Below, piece by piece: positions 17,931 through 26,850 of a DNA stretch of 43,608 bases. The notes under the pieces were generated by a model that saw only the letters and a list, made by a program, of their open reading frames with translations, was not told the DNA's origin and did not search any database. The DNA lies in assembly GCA_943330755.2 (NCBI GenBank), contig CALQIY020000005.1:1-43608 (forward strand). The letters run 5' to 3'. Positions within the stretch are counted from its first letter, which is position 1, and each line of letters starts with the position of its first letter. The position numbers and the translations under genes are program-made. Source of the stretch: Opitutus sp. GAS368. GTDB lineage: Bacteria > Verrucomicrobiota > Verrucomicrobiia > Opitutales > UBA953.

Positions 17931-20900
17931 ATGAAAGCCCCTGCCGTCCTGCTGCTGGCGGGCCTCGCCCTGACCGGGCGTTTGGCCGGGGCTGACCCTG
18001 TCCCGACGGCCGCCCAACTCGAATTCTTCGAGAAAGAGGTCCGCCCGGTCTTGAGCGAAAACTGCTACGAGTGCCACGGACCCAAGAAACAGAAGTCGGG
18101 TCTGCGCCTGGACTCGAAAGCGTTCATCCTCAAAGGCGGCGAAATCGGGCCCGTCGTCGTCCCTGGCCAGCCCGAGCGGAGTCGCCTCATCCTCGCGATC
18201 AACCACGCCAAGCAGAAGGACGTCGAAGCCATGCCGAGCGAGGACAAGAAACTCGCTCCGAAGGAAATCGCCGCGCTCACCGAGTGGGTCCGCCAAGGCC
18301 TGCCCTGGCCGACGACGGGCCAACCCGAGTTGACCGACCCGCGCAAGCACTGGGCCTTCCTACCGCTGGCCGCGCCCGCCCTCCCGAAGGTCGCCGCGAC
18401 CGACCGTGTGCGCAATGACGTCGACCGCTTCGTCCTCGCGCAGCTGGAAGCGAAGGGCCTGACCTACTCCCCGGAAGCCCCGAAGGAAACGCTGATCCGT
18501 CGCGCTTACTTCGCCTTGCACGGCTTGCCGCCCTCGGCCGCCGATATCGAGCGCTTCGTCGCGGACCGCGACCCGCAAGCCTACGATCAGTTGGTCGACC
18601 GCCTGCTCGCCGCGCCCGCCTTCGGTGAACGCTGGGGCCGCCACTGGCTCGACGTCGCGCGTTATGCGGACACCAAGGGCTATGTCTTCGAAGAGGAACG
18701 TCGGTACGCCTATGCCTACACCTACCGCGATTGGGTGGTCGGCGCCTTCAATCAGGACATGCCGTATGACCGCTTCCTCAAACTGCAGCTCGCGGCGGAT
18801 GCGTTGGTGACCGGCGAAGACACCCGCGACCTCGCGGCCCTCGGCTTCCTGACCCTCGGTCGGCGCTTCCTCAACAACCAGCAGGACATCATCGACGACC
18901 GCATCGACGTCGTCATGCGCGGCACGCAAGGGCTCACCATGGCCTGTGCACGGTGCCACGACCACAAATCCGACCCCCTGCCCTCCACGGATTACTACGC
19001 GCTGTACGCCATCTTCAATTCAAGCGAGGAGCCCAAGGACAAGCCCCTGCTGAAGCCCTTCACCCCGACGAAGGATACCGAGGAATTCGAAAAGGAGCTC
19101 GCCACCAAGGAAGCCAAGGTCGTGGATTTCCGGACCAGCCGGCGCGAAGGGTCCTTCTCGGCCGTCAAGACCACCGCTTACCTCGGGGTCCTCCGCCGCT
19201 CCCTGGCGGATGCGAAGTTCGACGACGCCCAGGAAGCCAAACGCCTCGCGCTCTACCCCGCGATCCTCGCCGGTTGGAAGAAAACCTTGAAGCCGCGCCT
19301 CGTCGCGACCGACGCGCAATTCGGACTCTGGGCCCGCCTCGTCGGGACGCCCGATGATGCCTTCAAGGCCAAGCTCTCCGCCGAACTCCTCGCGAAGTCG
19401 GCCACGCCGATCGACCCGGCGCTCCAGGCCGCCGTGACCAAGAAGCTGCCGACGAAGTTCGACGAACTCGTCGCCGTCTACGGCGAAATCCTCGCCAGCG
19501 CCCGCGGCAACCCGACGCTGGAACTCAAGCCTTGGCGGGCACTCATCGAGGCCCCCAACGGCCCGACCACGCCGACCGCCGATAGCCTCGTCGGCTCCTA
19601 CGTCGTCGCGGACGCCCAGAAGCACCGCGCCTTGATCCGCGAAGTGGAAGCCTTCAAGGCGAGCCCGAAGAGCCCGCCGCGCGCCATGGCGATGGTGGAC
19701 AAAGCCCAACCCGTGAACGGCACCGTCTTCCTCCGCGGCAATCCGGGACGCCCCGGCAAGAACGTGACCCGTCACTACCTCGAAATCCTCGCGCCCGACG
19801 GCAAGCCGACCGACTTCAAACGCGGCAGCGGCCGCCTCGAGCTGGCGGAAGCCATCGCCAACGCCAACAACCCGCTGACCGCGCGGGTCATGGTCAACCG
19901 CGTGTGGGACCAGGTCTTCGGTCAACCCCTGGTCGAGACCCCCAGCGATTTCGGCGTGCGCACCGCCGCCCCCTCCCATCCGGCGCTGCTCGACGGCCTC
20001 GCCACCCGCTTCATCGCCGAGCAGTGGTCGACCAAGAAACTGATCCGCTCACTGGTGACTTCGGCGGCCTTCCGCCAAGCTTCGGAGACGCACAAGGCCG
20101 GCCTGACCAAGGACCCCGAGAATCGCCTCCTGTGGCGCATGAACCGCCGGCGCGCCGACTTCGAGACCATGCGCGACAGCATCCTCGCCGTTGCGGGTCA
20201 GCTCGAACCGAAGCTCGGCGGCCAACCCTTCGACCTCGTCGCCAATTTCGCCACCCCGCGGCGCACCCTCTATGCCATGATCGACCGCCAAAACCTGCCG
20301 GCGGTCTTCCGTACCTTCGACTTCGCCAATCCGGATTACCACGTCGCCCGGCGCAACCAAACCACGACGCCGCAGCAAGCGCTCTGGATGTTGAACCACC
20401 CGTTCACCCGTCAACAGGCGGATAAACTCGCGGAACAGCTCACCCCCACCGCGACCGATGAAGCAAAGGTCCGGCAACTCTACCGGACGGTCCTCGGTCG
20501 CGACCCCAAATCGGCGGAGATCAAACAAGCCCTGACCTACGTCACCGAAGTCCGCCAAGCCCCCGCGCCCGCCAACTGGTTGAGCGGGATCGGCGGCTAC
20601 GACCCCAAAACAAAGAGAGTCACCTTCACCGAGATGAAAGTGCTCAAGAAGGATGCCCTGACTCCGACCGATAAGTATCCGGATGCCGCGAGCGGGAACG
20701 GCCATGCGACGCTGACGGCAAAGGGCGGCCACCCGGGCAACGATGCGCAGCACGCCGTCATCCGACGTTGGTCCGCGGGCGGCGGCGGTGAATTCCGGAT
20801 CGATGGCGAGCTGAAGGTTCCCACCCCGCAAAGCCAGGGTGTGCGGGCCCGCATCGTTTCCGCGCAACGAGGCCTGCTCGGCGAATGGACCTGCCTCGGC

Positions 20901-21152
20901 GGCGCGGCGGTGTCCGTTGTCCTGGAGAAAGCCGTCATCGCCCCCGGCGACACCGTGGACTTCATCCTCGACGACCTCAACGGGCCGAACAGCGACAGCT
21001 TCAGCTGGGCGCCGGTGCTCAAGGATGCCCGGACCGGCGAGGTCATCGATGCGGCCGCCGGTGGTTTCAACCGCAAGGGTTCGCCGCAGTCCCCTTGGTC
21101 CTCGCTCGCGCAGATCCTCTTCGCCAGCAACGAATTCAACTTCGCGGAATAA
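17931..21152 (+). CDS. PSCyt1-DUF1549-DUF1553 dihaem protein, copy A
   Basis: The 1073-residue product has a signal peptide (MKAPAVLLLAGLALTGRLAG). PSCyt1 (about 27-115) holds the haem motif C45-Y-E-C48-H49. DUF1549 (about 160-365) holds a second CxxCH, C339-A-R-C342-H343, inside the family block CHDHKSDPL. DUF1553 spans about 634-870 (NNPLTARVMVNRVWDQVFG). Residues 881-1073 form a C-terminal beta-rich module; copies B and C have a comparable module in the middle instead. These proteins are hallmark exported proteins of Planctomycetes and Verrucomicrobia, and their reaction is unknown. Two covalent haems imply electron transfer outside the cytoplasm. The DUF1501 partner starts two bases after the stop. 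Confidence 0.9.
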   Translation: MKAPAVLLLAGLALTGRLAGADPVPTAAQLEFFEKEVRPVLSENCYECHGPKKQKSGLRLDSKAFILKGGEIGPVVVPGQPERSRLILAINHAKQKDVEAMPSEDKKLAPKEIAALTEWVRQGLPWPTTGQPELTDPRKHWAFLPLAAPALPKVAATDRVRNDVDRFVLAQLEAKGLTYSPEAPKETLIRRAYFALHGLPPSAADIERFVADRDPQAYDQLVDRLLAAPAFGERWGRHWLDVARYADTKGYVFEEERRYAYAYTYRDWVVGAFNQDMPYDRFLKLQLAADALVTGEDTRDLAALGFLTLGRRFLNNQQDIIDDRIDVVMRGTQGLTMACARCHDHKSDPLPSTDYYALYAIFNSSEEPKDKPLLKPFTPTKDTEEFEKELATKEAKVVDFRTSRREGSFSAVKTTAYLGVLRRSLADAKFDDAQEAKRLALYPAILAGWKKTLKPRLVATDAQFGLWARLVGTPDDAFKAKLSAELLAKSATPIDPALQAAVTKKLPTKFDELVAVYGEILASARGNPTLELKPWRALIEAPNGPTTPTADSLVGSYVVADAQKHRALIREVEAFKASPKSPPRAMAMVDKAQPVNGTVFLRGNPGRPGKNVTRHYLEILAPDGKPTDFKRGSGRLELAEAIANANNPLTARVMVNRVWDQVFGQPLVETPSDFGVRTAAPSHPALLDGLATRFIAEQWSTKKLIRSLVTSAAFRQASETHKAGLTKDPENRLLWRMNRRRADFETMRDSILAVAGQLEPKLGGQPFDLVANFATPRRTLYAMIDRQNLPAVFRTFDFANPDYHVARRNQTTTPQQALWMLNHPFTRQQADKLAEQLTPTATDEAKVRQLYRTVLGRDPKSAEIKQALTYVTEVRQAPAPANWLSGIGGYDPKTKRVTFTEMKVLKKDALTPTDKYPDAASGNGHATLTAKGGHPGNDAQHAVIRRWSAGGGGEFRIDGELKVPTPQSQGVRARIVSAQRGLLGEWTCLGGAAVSVVLEKAVIAPGDTVDFILDDLNGPNSDSFSWAPVLKDARTGEVIDAAAGGFNRKGSPQSPWSSLAQILFASNEFNFAE

Positions 21153-21154
21153 GC

Positions 21155-22591
21155 ATGCACCACGACCCCTCCTTCATCCATAGCCGCCGGGAGTTCCTGC
21201 GGAAGTGCGGCATGGGCCTCGGCGGTCTGGCCTTCGCCTCGTTGCTGCAGCGCGACCTCCAGGGCGCCCCCATCTCCGTGAACCCGCTGCACCCGCTGGC
21301 GGCCCGGCGCGCCCCGCTCCCTTCGAAGGTCAAGCACGTCATCCACATCTTCGCCAACGGTGGTCCGTCGCACGTCGACACCTTCGACCGCAAGACCTCG
21401 CTCGACAAATACCACGGCCAGAAACTGCCCGGGGACTACATCGCCACCGAACGCAAGACGGGGGCCGCCTTCCGTTCGCCGTTCACCTGGAAACGCTACG
21501 GCAAGAGCGGCCTCGAAGCCAGCGAGCTCTTCGCCAAGACGGCGGCCTTCGCCGATGACCTCTGCGTCATCCGCTCCATGCAGGCGAACGTCCCGAACCA
21601 TGAGCCTTCCCTGCTGCTGATGAATTGCGGCGAAGCCCGGCAGGTCCGTCCCAGCTTGGGCTCATGGGTGACCTACGGGCTGGGCACCGAAAACGAGAAC
21701 CTCCCGGGCTTCATCACCCTGTGCCCCGGCGGCTACCCGATCCAGGAAACCCAGAATTGGCAGTGCGGGTTCTTACCCGGCGTCTACCAAGGCAACTACG
21801 TCGACTCCTCCAAGAAAACCGTCGAGGAACTCATCGAGAATATCCGCAACGCCGGCCTCTCGCGGCCGGCGCAGCGCAAGCAGCTCGACCTCTTGGCGCG
21901 GATCAACGCCTCGCACCAGACGCTCCACCCGCAGGACGCGGCCCTCGAAGCCCGCGCCCAGTCGTTCGAGATGGCCTACCGCATGCAGCTCGAGGCCACC
22001 GATGCGTTCGACATCAGCCGCGAGGCCATCTCGACCCGCGAGATGTACGGCGACACCACCCAAGGCCGCCAATTCCTGATCGCCCGTCGCCTCGTGGAAC
22101 GGGGCGTCCGTTTCGTCCAGCTTTGGCATGGCGCTGGCCAGCCGTGGGACAGCCACGACGACCTCGAAGTCCAACACCGCAAGTTAGCGCACGAGTCCGA
22201 CCAACCGATCGCCGCGCTCCTCGCCGACCTCAAGCGCTCCGGCATGCTCGACTCCACGCTCGTCATCTGGGGCGGCGAGTTCGGACGGACCCCGACCGTC
22301 GAACTCCCCACCCCGGGCTCCAACGCCGGCAAGATCAACGGCCGCGACCACAACCACCACGGCTTCAGCATGTGGATGGCGGGTGGTGGCGTGCGCGGCG
22401 GCACCACCTACGGCGAGACCGATGAATTCGGCTTCAAGTCCGTCAAGGACGTCGTCCACGTGCACGACCTCCATGCGACGATCATGAAGCTCCTCGGCTT
22501 CAACCACGAAGAGTTCACCTTCCGTCACGCCGGCCGCGACTATCGCCTCACCGACGTCCACGGCAAGGTCGTGCAGGCGCTGATCGCCTGA
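21155..22591 (+). CDS. DUF1501 protein, Tat-exported, partner of copy A
   Basis: Start ATG 21155 gives 478 residues. The N-terminus has a twin-arginine signal (SRREFLRKCGMGLGGLAFAS), so the protein is exported folded, probably with its metal already bound. DUF1501 belongs to the alkaline phosphatase/sulfatase fold group. Conserved blocks are IFANGGPSHVDTFDRK, the WGGEFGRTP block and RDHNHHGFSMWMAGGG, whose Asp and His residues are likely metal ligands. The C-terminus VHDLHATIMKLLGF is also typical. It lacks a sulfatase CxPxR site, so ordinary sulfatase chemistry is unlikely. It is co-transcribed with the dihaem gene two bases upstream. Confidence 0.88.
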   Translation: MHHDPSFIHSRREFLRKCGMGLGGLAFASLLQRDLQGAPISVNPLHPLAARRAPLPSKVKHVIHIFANGGPSHVDTFDRKTSLDKYHGQKLPGDYIATERKTGAAFRSPFTWKRYGKSGLEASELFAKTAAFADDLCVIRSMQANVPNHEPSLLLMNCGEARQVRPSLGSWVTYGLGTENENLPGFITLCPGGYPIQETQNWQCGFLPGVYQGNYVDSSKKTVEELIENIRNAGLSRPAQRKQLDLLARINASHQTLHPQDAALEARAQSFEMAYRMQLEATDAFDISREAISTREMYGDTTQGRQFLIARRLVERGVRFVQLWHGAGQPWDSHDDLEVQHRKLAHESDQPIAALLADLKRSGMLDSTLVIWGGEFGRTPTVELPTPGSNAGKINGRDHNHHGFSMWMAGGGVRGGTTYGETDEFGFKSVKDVVHVHDLHATIMKLLGFNHEEFTFRHAGRDYRLTDVHGKVVQALIA

Positions 22592-22677
22592 CCTGGCCGG
22601 CCGGAGGTTCGGTGCCGGTCACTTCACGCTTCCCCTCCGCCGCAGGTCGGCCAACCTAGGGCCACCCCCGACCCACT

Positions 22678-23538
22678 ATGCGTCGCCTGCTTGCCCTCTG
22701 CCTATCCATCCTCGCCGGATACGGCTTCGCCGCCGAAACGCCGACCGATTTGAAAGTCATCAAGGACGTCGTCTACCGAACCGGCGATGACCTCACGGCC
22801 TACGAGGCGGAACGCTGCAGATTGGACGTCACCTTGCCGGCCCAAAGCGGCCAGCCCTTCGCGACGTATGTCTGGCTCTACGGTGGTGGCCTAAAGAATG
22901 GCGGCAAAGGACTCGCCTCCGAACATTGCGCGGAAATCGCCGCGAGCTTCGCCCGCGAAGGCATCGCCGTCGTCGTACCCGACTACCGTCTCAGCCCCAA
23001 GGCCCAATACCCCGCGTATGTCGACGATGCCGCCGCCGCCTTCGCTTGGACCGTCCGGCATATCGCCGAACACGGGGGCGACCCACGCAAAGTCTTCATC
23101 GGCGGACATTCCGCCGGCGGTTACCTCGCGCTCATGGTGGGCTTCGACGCCAGCCGGCTCAAACCTTATGGCCTCGGCCTCAAGGACGTGGCTGGGATCG
23201 CCCAAGTCAGCGGCCAAGTCTTCACGCACTACACCGTCCGCGAAGAACGTGGCCAAGGCCGCTACCGCGTGACTTCCGACGAAGCCGCGCCGGCCTTCCA
23301 CGTGCAGAAGACCTTGCCGCCGGTGCTCTCCCTCTATTCCGACAACGACATGATCGGACGGGCCGAGGAGAACCAATTCCTGGTCGCCATGCTCAAGGGC
23401 GCCGGGCACGTCGAAACCTACTCGCTCAAGGTCACGGGGACGGACCATGGCAGCATCGGACACAACCTCCGCTTCGCCCAGGATCCCGGACATCAGGCCG
23501 TCGTCCAGTTCATCCGCAAGCAGGCCGCAAGCCGCTGA
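22678..23538 (+). CDS. Secreted alpha/beta hydrolase, BD-FAE/HSL-like esterase
   Basis: The 286-residue protein has a signal peptide (MRRLLALCLSILAGYGFAAE). The oxyanion region reads WLYGGGLKNGGKG, the nucleophile elbow is GGHSAGGY with S145, the acid is likely D222 or D224 in LYSDNDMIG, and the base is H257 in GTDHGSIGH. This is the layout of carbohydrate or carboxyl esterases of the BD-FAE/hormone-sensitive-lipase type. It could remove acyl groups from a glycan outside the cytoplasm. The gene is 86 bases after the DUF1501 gene and two bases before a serine hydrolase gene. A GGTCGG/CCGACC stem (22645-22650 with 22668-22673) lies just before the start. Confidence 0.82.
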   Translation: MRRLLALCLSILAGYGFAAETPTDLKVIKDVVYRTGDDLTAYEAERCRLDVTLPAQSGQPFATYVWLYGGGLKNGGKGLASEHCAEIAASFAREGIAVVVPDYRLSPKAQYPAYVDDAAAAFAWTVRHIAEHGGDPRKVFIGGHSAGGYLALMVGFDASRLKPYGLGLKDVAGIAQVSGQVFTHYTVREERGQGRYRVTSDEAAPAFHVQKTLPPVLSLYSDNDMIGRAEENQFLVAMLKGAGHVETYSLKVTGTDHGSIGHNLRFAQDPGHQAVVQFIRKQAASR

Positions 23539-23540
23539 GC

Positions 23541-24563
23541 ATGCGCCCGACGCTCTTCATCGTCGCCTCCTTATTCGTCGTCTGCGCCGGGCACGCGAAG
23601 ACCTTGGCGGAAGCCGCTGAATCCTTGGCGACCAAACTCCCCGCGGGTTGCATCGTCACCGCCGAGCAGACGCCGCAAGGGACGCGCTTCGCGCTGGTCG
23701 GACAATCCCCCGACCCCACGCAAGCCCCCGAAACCTTGGTCTTCGAAATCGCGTCGCTGACGAAGATCTTCACCGGCATCCTGTTGGCCGAAGCCGTCCG
23801 GGAAAAGAAAGTGACCCTCGACACCACGGTGGCGGAACTGCTGGGTCGCGATTTCAAGTTCGCCGACGAACGCGTGGCCCGGATCACGCTCAAGCAACTC
23901 TCCACGCACACCAGCGGCCTACCGCGCATGCCGGACAACTTCACGAGCGGCTTCAAGGGGTATGCGGGTTACGACGAAGCGCAGATGCTGGCGTGGTTGG
24001 CTCAAGCGAAGCTGAAACAAGACGGGCCGTATGCCTGCAGCTATTCGAACATCGGCGTCGCCCTGCTCGGACACCTCGTGGCCAAGCAATACGGCAAGCC
24101 ATGGACGGAATGCGTCGGGGAAAAAGTGTGCAAGCCGCTAGGACTGACGCACACACAACCGAGCCACCTGCCCAGCCTCGGCACCTTGGCTCCCCCCTTC
24201 AGCGGCGCCAAGCCGGGAATCGTCACCACCTTCCAAGCCTTTGCTCCCGCGGGCAGCCTTCGCAGCACGGCGGCGGACATGCTGAAGTTCGGCCAAGCCT
24301 TGGCGCACCCCGAACGCAGCCCGTTGAAGGACGCGCTGACATTGGCCTTGCAGGCGCATGCGGACTCCAACGGCAATGGCGGCAAGGTCGGCCTCGGCGC
24401 CTTTCGGGCCGGCCCGCCCGAGCGCGTCGCCTACGTGCATGACGGCGCCACGGCGAGCTACCGCTCCTCCATCCAAGTCATCCCCGCCCTGGACAGCGTA
24501 CGCATCGTCCTGATGAACAATAACACGATGGAAGGCAGCGATGTCCTCAAGGCCATGAAATAA
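23541..24563 (+). CDS. Beta-lactamase-family (class C-like) serine hydrolase, exported
   Basis: Start at ATG 23541, two bases after the esterase stop, gives 340 residues with a signal peptide (MRPTLFIVASLFVVCAGHAK). The three family motifs are present: S72-L-T-K75 (SxxK), Y168-S-N170 (YxN), and H300-D-G302 at the place of KTG, as in many esterase/peptidase members. The length fits PF00144. Family members are D-aminopeptidases, esterases or penicillin-binding-like enzymes; H300-D-G rather than KTG argues against a true beta-lactamase. Coupling with the esterase gene suggests a shared acylated substrate, which is inference. Confidence 0.84.
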   Translation: MRPTLFIVASLFVVCAGHAKTLAEAAESLATKLPAGCIVTAEQTPQGTRFALVGQSPDPTQAPETLVFEIASLTKIFTGILLAEAVREKKVTLDTTVAELLGRDFKFADERVARITLKQLSTHTSGLPRMPDNFTSGFKGYAGYDEAQMLAWLAQAKLKQDGPYACSYSNIGVALLGHLVAKQYGKPWTECVGEKVCKPLGLTHTQPSHLPSLGTLAPPFSGAKPGIVTTFQAFAPAGSLRSTAADMLKFGQALAHPERSPLKDALTLALQAHADSNGNGGKVGLGAFRAGPPERVAYVHDGATASYRSSIQVIPALDSVRIVLMNNNTMEGSDVLKAMK

Positions 24564-24569
24564 GCCAGC

Positions 24570-24600
24570 CCCCATCCCCTTTCCCCTATCCCCTATCCCC
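24570..24600. repeat. Heptamer array (GGGGATA type) upstream of the FAD oxidoreductase gene
   Basis: On the minus strand the tract reads as 7-base units GGGGATA, GGGGATA, GGGGAAA and GGGGATG ending in GGGG. It shares a 15-base stretch (CCCCTATCCCCTATC) with the array at 8680-8721. It lies in the 81-base spacer before the FAD oxidoreductase start, and the rest of that spacer is also pyrimidine-rich. The G-rich strand is the template strand, with four runs of four G separated by three bases, a canonical G-quadruplex pattern. Confidence 0.8.
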
Positions 24601-24644
24601 TTTTCACTCCGGTCCCCCTTTTCGCCCCCTTTTCAACCCTCCCC

Positions 24645-26732
24645 ATGCTTCGTCTCTTCGCCCTGCTTCTCGCCCTCCCCGGCCTACTCCGAGCCGAAGC
24701 CCCGCAACCGACCTACGACATCGTCGTCTACGGTGGCACCTCGGCCGCCATCATCGCCGCCGTCCAGGCCAAGAAGATGGGCAAGACCGTCATCGTGGTC
24801 AGTCCCGACCAGCACCTCGGCGGCCTCTCGAGCGGAGGATTGGGCTTCACCGACTCCGGCGACAAATCGGTCATCGGCGGCCTCTCGCGTGACTTCTATC
24901 ACCGCGTCTGGCAGGCCTACCAAAAACCGGAAGCCTGGAAGCATGAAGCGAAGGAGAAGTTCGGCAACAAAGGCCAAGGCACGGTCGCGATGGATGCCTC
25001 CGAGCGCACGATGTGGATCTTCGAACCTTCGGTCGCCGAAAAAGTCTTCGAAGACTACGTGAAGGAAAACCAGTTGATCGTCGAACGCAACGAATGGCTC
25101 GACCGCGCCCACGGGGTCGAGAAGCAGGACGGGCGCATCGTGGCCATCACCACCTTAAGCAAGCGCCGCTTCGCCGGCCGGATGTTCATCGACGCCACCT
25201 ACGAGGGCGACCTGATGGCCGCCGCCGGCGTCAGCTACACCGTCGGACGCGAAGCCAACGCCGCCTTTGACGAGACCCTCAACGGCATCCAACTCGCGCA
25301 CGCGAAGTCGCACCAGTTCACCGGCAAGGTCGACCCCTACGTCATCGAGGGCGACCCGAAGTCCGGCCTCCTGCCGCGCATCCAGGAGGGCCCGGTGGGC
25401 GGCACGGACGGCGACGGCGACAAGAAGATCCAAGCCTACAACTTCCGCATGTGCCTGACCAAGGTCGCGGCCAACCGCGTCGAGTTCCCGAAGCCGCCGG
25501 GCTATGACCCCAAGCAGTACGCCCTCTTGGCCCGCGCGTTGGCGCAAGGCTCCACGCACGTCTTCGGCAAGTTCGACCTCATCCCGAACGCCAAGACCGA
25601 CACCAACAACCATGGACCGTTCAGCACCGACAACATCGGCATGAATTGGGATTACCCGGACGCTTCCTACGAGCGCCGGCGCGAGATCATCGCGGAGCAT
25701 CGCCAATACCAGCAGGGATACCTGTATTTCTTGGCCAACGACCCCTCCGTCCCCGCCAAGATCCGCGAAGGCTTTGCGCAATGGGGGTTAGCCAAGGACG
25801 AGTTCACCGACAACGGTCACTGGCCGCACCAGATCTACGTCCGCGAAGCCCGACGCATGACCGCGGACGTCGTGGTCAACGAGAACCACCTCAAGCGCAA
25901 GATTCCGACCCCGCGCTCCGTCGGCATGGGCTCGTACAACATGGATTCCCACAACGTGCAGCGCATCGTCGTGAAGGACGCCGACGGCAGGGCCTACGTC
26001 CGCAACGAAGGCGACGTCCAGGTGAACCCCGGCCGACCCTACCCGATCGAATACGGTTCCCTCATCCCCAAGAAGGCGCAGTGCACGAACCTCCTCGTCC
26101 CCGTCTGCGTCAGTTGCACGCATATCGCCTACGGCTCGATCCGCATGGAGCCCGTCTTCATGATCCTGGGCCAGTCCGCCGCCACCGCCGCCAGCTTGGC
26201 CATCGACCAGAAAGTCGCCGTGCAAGACGTCCCTTACGCCGACCTGAGCGCGAAGCTCCTTGCCGACGGCCAAATCCTGGATCGGGCCGCCGCTCCCAAA
26301 GCCGCCCGCCGCGAAGGCAAGCAACTCCCCGGCATCACCGTCGATGATGCCGAGGCCAAAGTCACCGGTACGTGGACCGAGAGCGTCGCCTCCCCCTCCT
26401 TCATCGGCGCCGGCTACCGCCATGACGGCAAGGGCGAGCACGGGCCGGTCACCGCTCGCTTCGAGACCAAACTCCCTCAGCCCGGGAAATACGAGGTCTT
26501 CCTGGCCCTCGTCCCCAACGCGAACCGAGCCTCGAACGCCGCCGTGACCATCGCGCATGCCGGGGGCACGACCGCAAAGAAGGTGAACCTCAAGGACAAG
26601 ACCACCACCAACCTGCTCAGCCTCGGCATTTATAGCTTCGCGGACACCCCCCCCGCCAGCGTCACCATCGACAACCAAGGGGCGGACGGGTATGTCGTCA
26701 TCGACGCGGTGAATTGGGTTTTGAAGCCCTAA
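24645..26732 (+). CDS. Secreted FAD-dependent oxidoreductase with golvesin-like C-terminal domain
   Basis: The 695-residue protein starts with a signal peptide (MLRLFALLLALPGLLRAE). A dinucleotide-binding fold begins right after it (YDIVVYGGTSAAIIAAVQAKK, then a VIVVSPDQHLGGLSSGG loop), the PF12831 FAD-dependent oxidoreductase type often annotated xanthan lyase-like. IDATYEGDLMAAAGV is the typical second block, and GQSAATAASLAID near 510 a third. Residues of about 565-695 (GITVDDAEAKVTGTW to VIDAVNWV) resemble golvesin C-terminal domains, likely glycan-binding. An exported flavoprotein would need a periplasmic acceptor; the haem proteins beside it are candidates (inference). Confidence 0.82.
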   Translation: MLRLFALLLALPGLLRAEAPQPTYDIVVYGGTSAAIIAAVQAKKMGKTVIVVSPDQHLGGLSSGGLGFTDSGDKSVIGGLSRDFYHRVWQAYQKPEAWKHEAKEKFGNKGQGTVAMDASERTMWIFEPSVAEKVFEDYVKENQLIVERNEWLDRAHGVEKQDGRIVAITTLSKRRFAGRMFIDATYEGDLMAAAGVSYTVGREANAAFDETLNGIQLAHAKSHQFTGKVDPYVIEGDPKSGLLPRIQEGPVGGTDGDGDKKIQAYNFRMCLTKVAANRVEFPKPPGYDPKQYALLARALAQGSTHVFGKFDLIPNAKTDTNNHGPFSTDNIGMNWDYPDASYERRREIIAEHRQYQQGYLYFLANDPSVPAKIREGFAQWGLAKDEFTDNGHWPHQIYVREARRMTADVVVNENHLKRKIPTPRSVGMGSYNMDSHNVQRIVVKDADGRAYVRNEGDVQVNPGRPYPIEYGSLIPKKAQCTNLLVPVCVSCTHIAYGSIRMEPVFMILGQSAATAASLAIDQKVAVQDVPYADLSAKLLADGQILDRAAAPKAARREGKQLPGITVDDAEAKVTGTWTESVASPSFIGAGYRHDGKGEHGPVTARFETKLPQPGKYEVFLALVPNANRASNAAVTIAHAGGTTAKKVNLKDKTTTNLLSLGIYSFADTPPASVTIDNQGADGYVVIDAVNWVLKP

Positions 26733-26813
26733 AGACGAAGAACGTGGTTTAACCGAGATTAATGGCTCTAAACGTAGCGCAATTGCCCATGGGCGGTTGC
26801 CATTGGCATTGAA

Positions 26814-26834
26814 ACAACCTGCTTACGAGGTTGT
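26814..26834 (+). promoter_or_regulatory. Leader hairpin before the second DUF1553 gene
   Basis: ACAACCT (26814-26820) and AGGTTGT (26828-26834) form a perfect 7-bp stem with a 7-base loop, ending 16 bases before the ATG. The 118-base spacer is richer in A+T than its surroundings and also contains the palindromes GCCCATGGGC and GCCATTGGC. It probably holds the promoter or operator of the downstream operon. Confidence 0.35.
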
Positions 26835-26850
26835 CATAGATGACCCTGCC

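Noticed and set aside
21155-22591. Classical sulfatase for the DUF1501 genes
   Set aside because: The fold group is related, but there is no CxPxR formylglycine site in any of the three DUF1501 proteins, unlike the real sulfatase at 39034-40473.
23541-24563. True beta-lactamase resistance gene
   Set aside because: The KTG motif is replaced by HDG, and context is a secreted esterase gene, which favours an esterase or peptidase role.
26797-26850. TTG extension of DUF1553 copy B
   Set aside because: It would put 18 residues in front of a good signal peptide and runs through palindromes and a hairpin that look regulatory.
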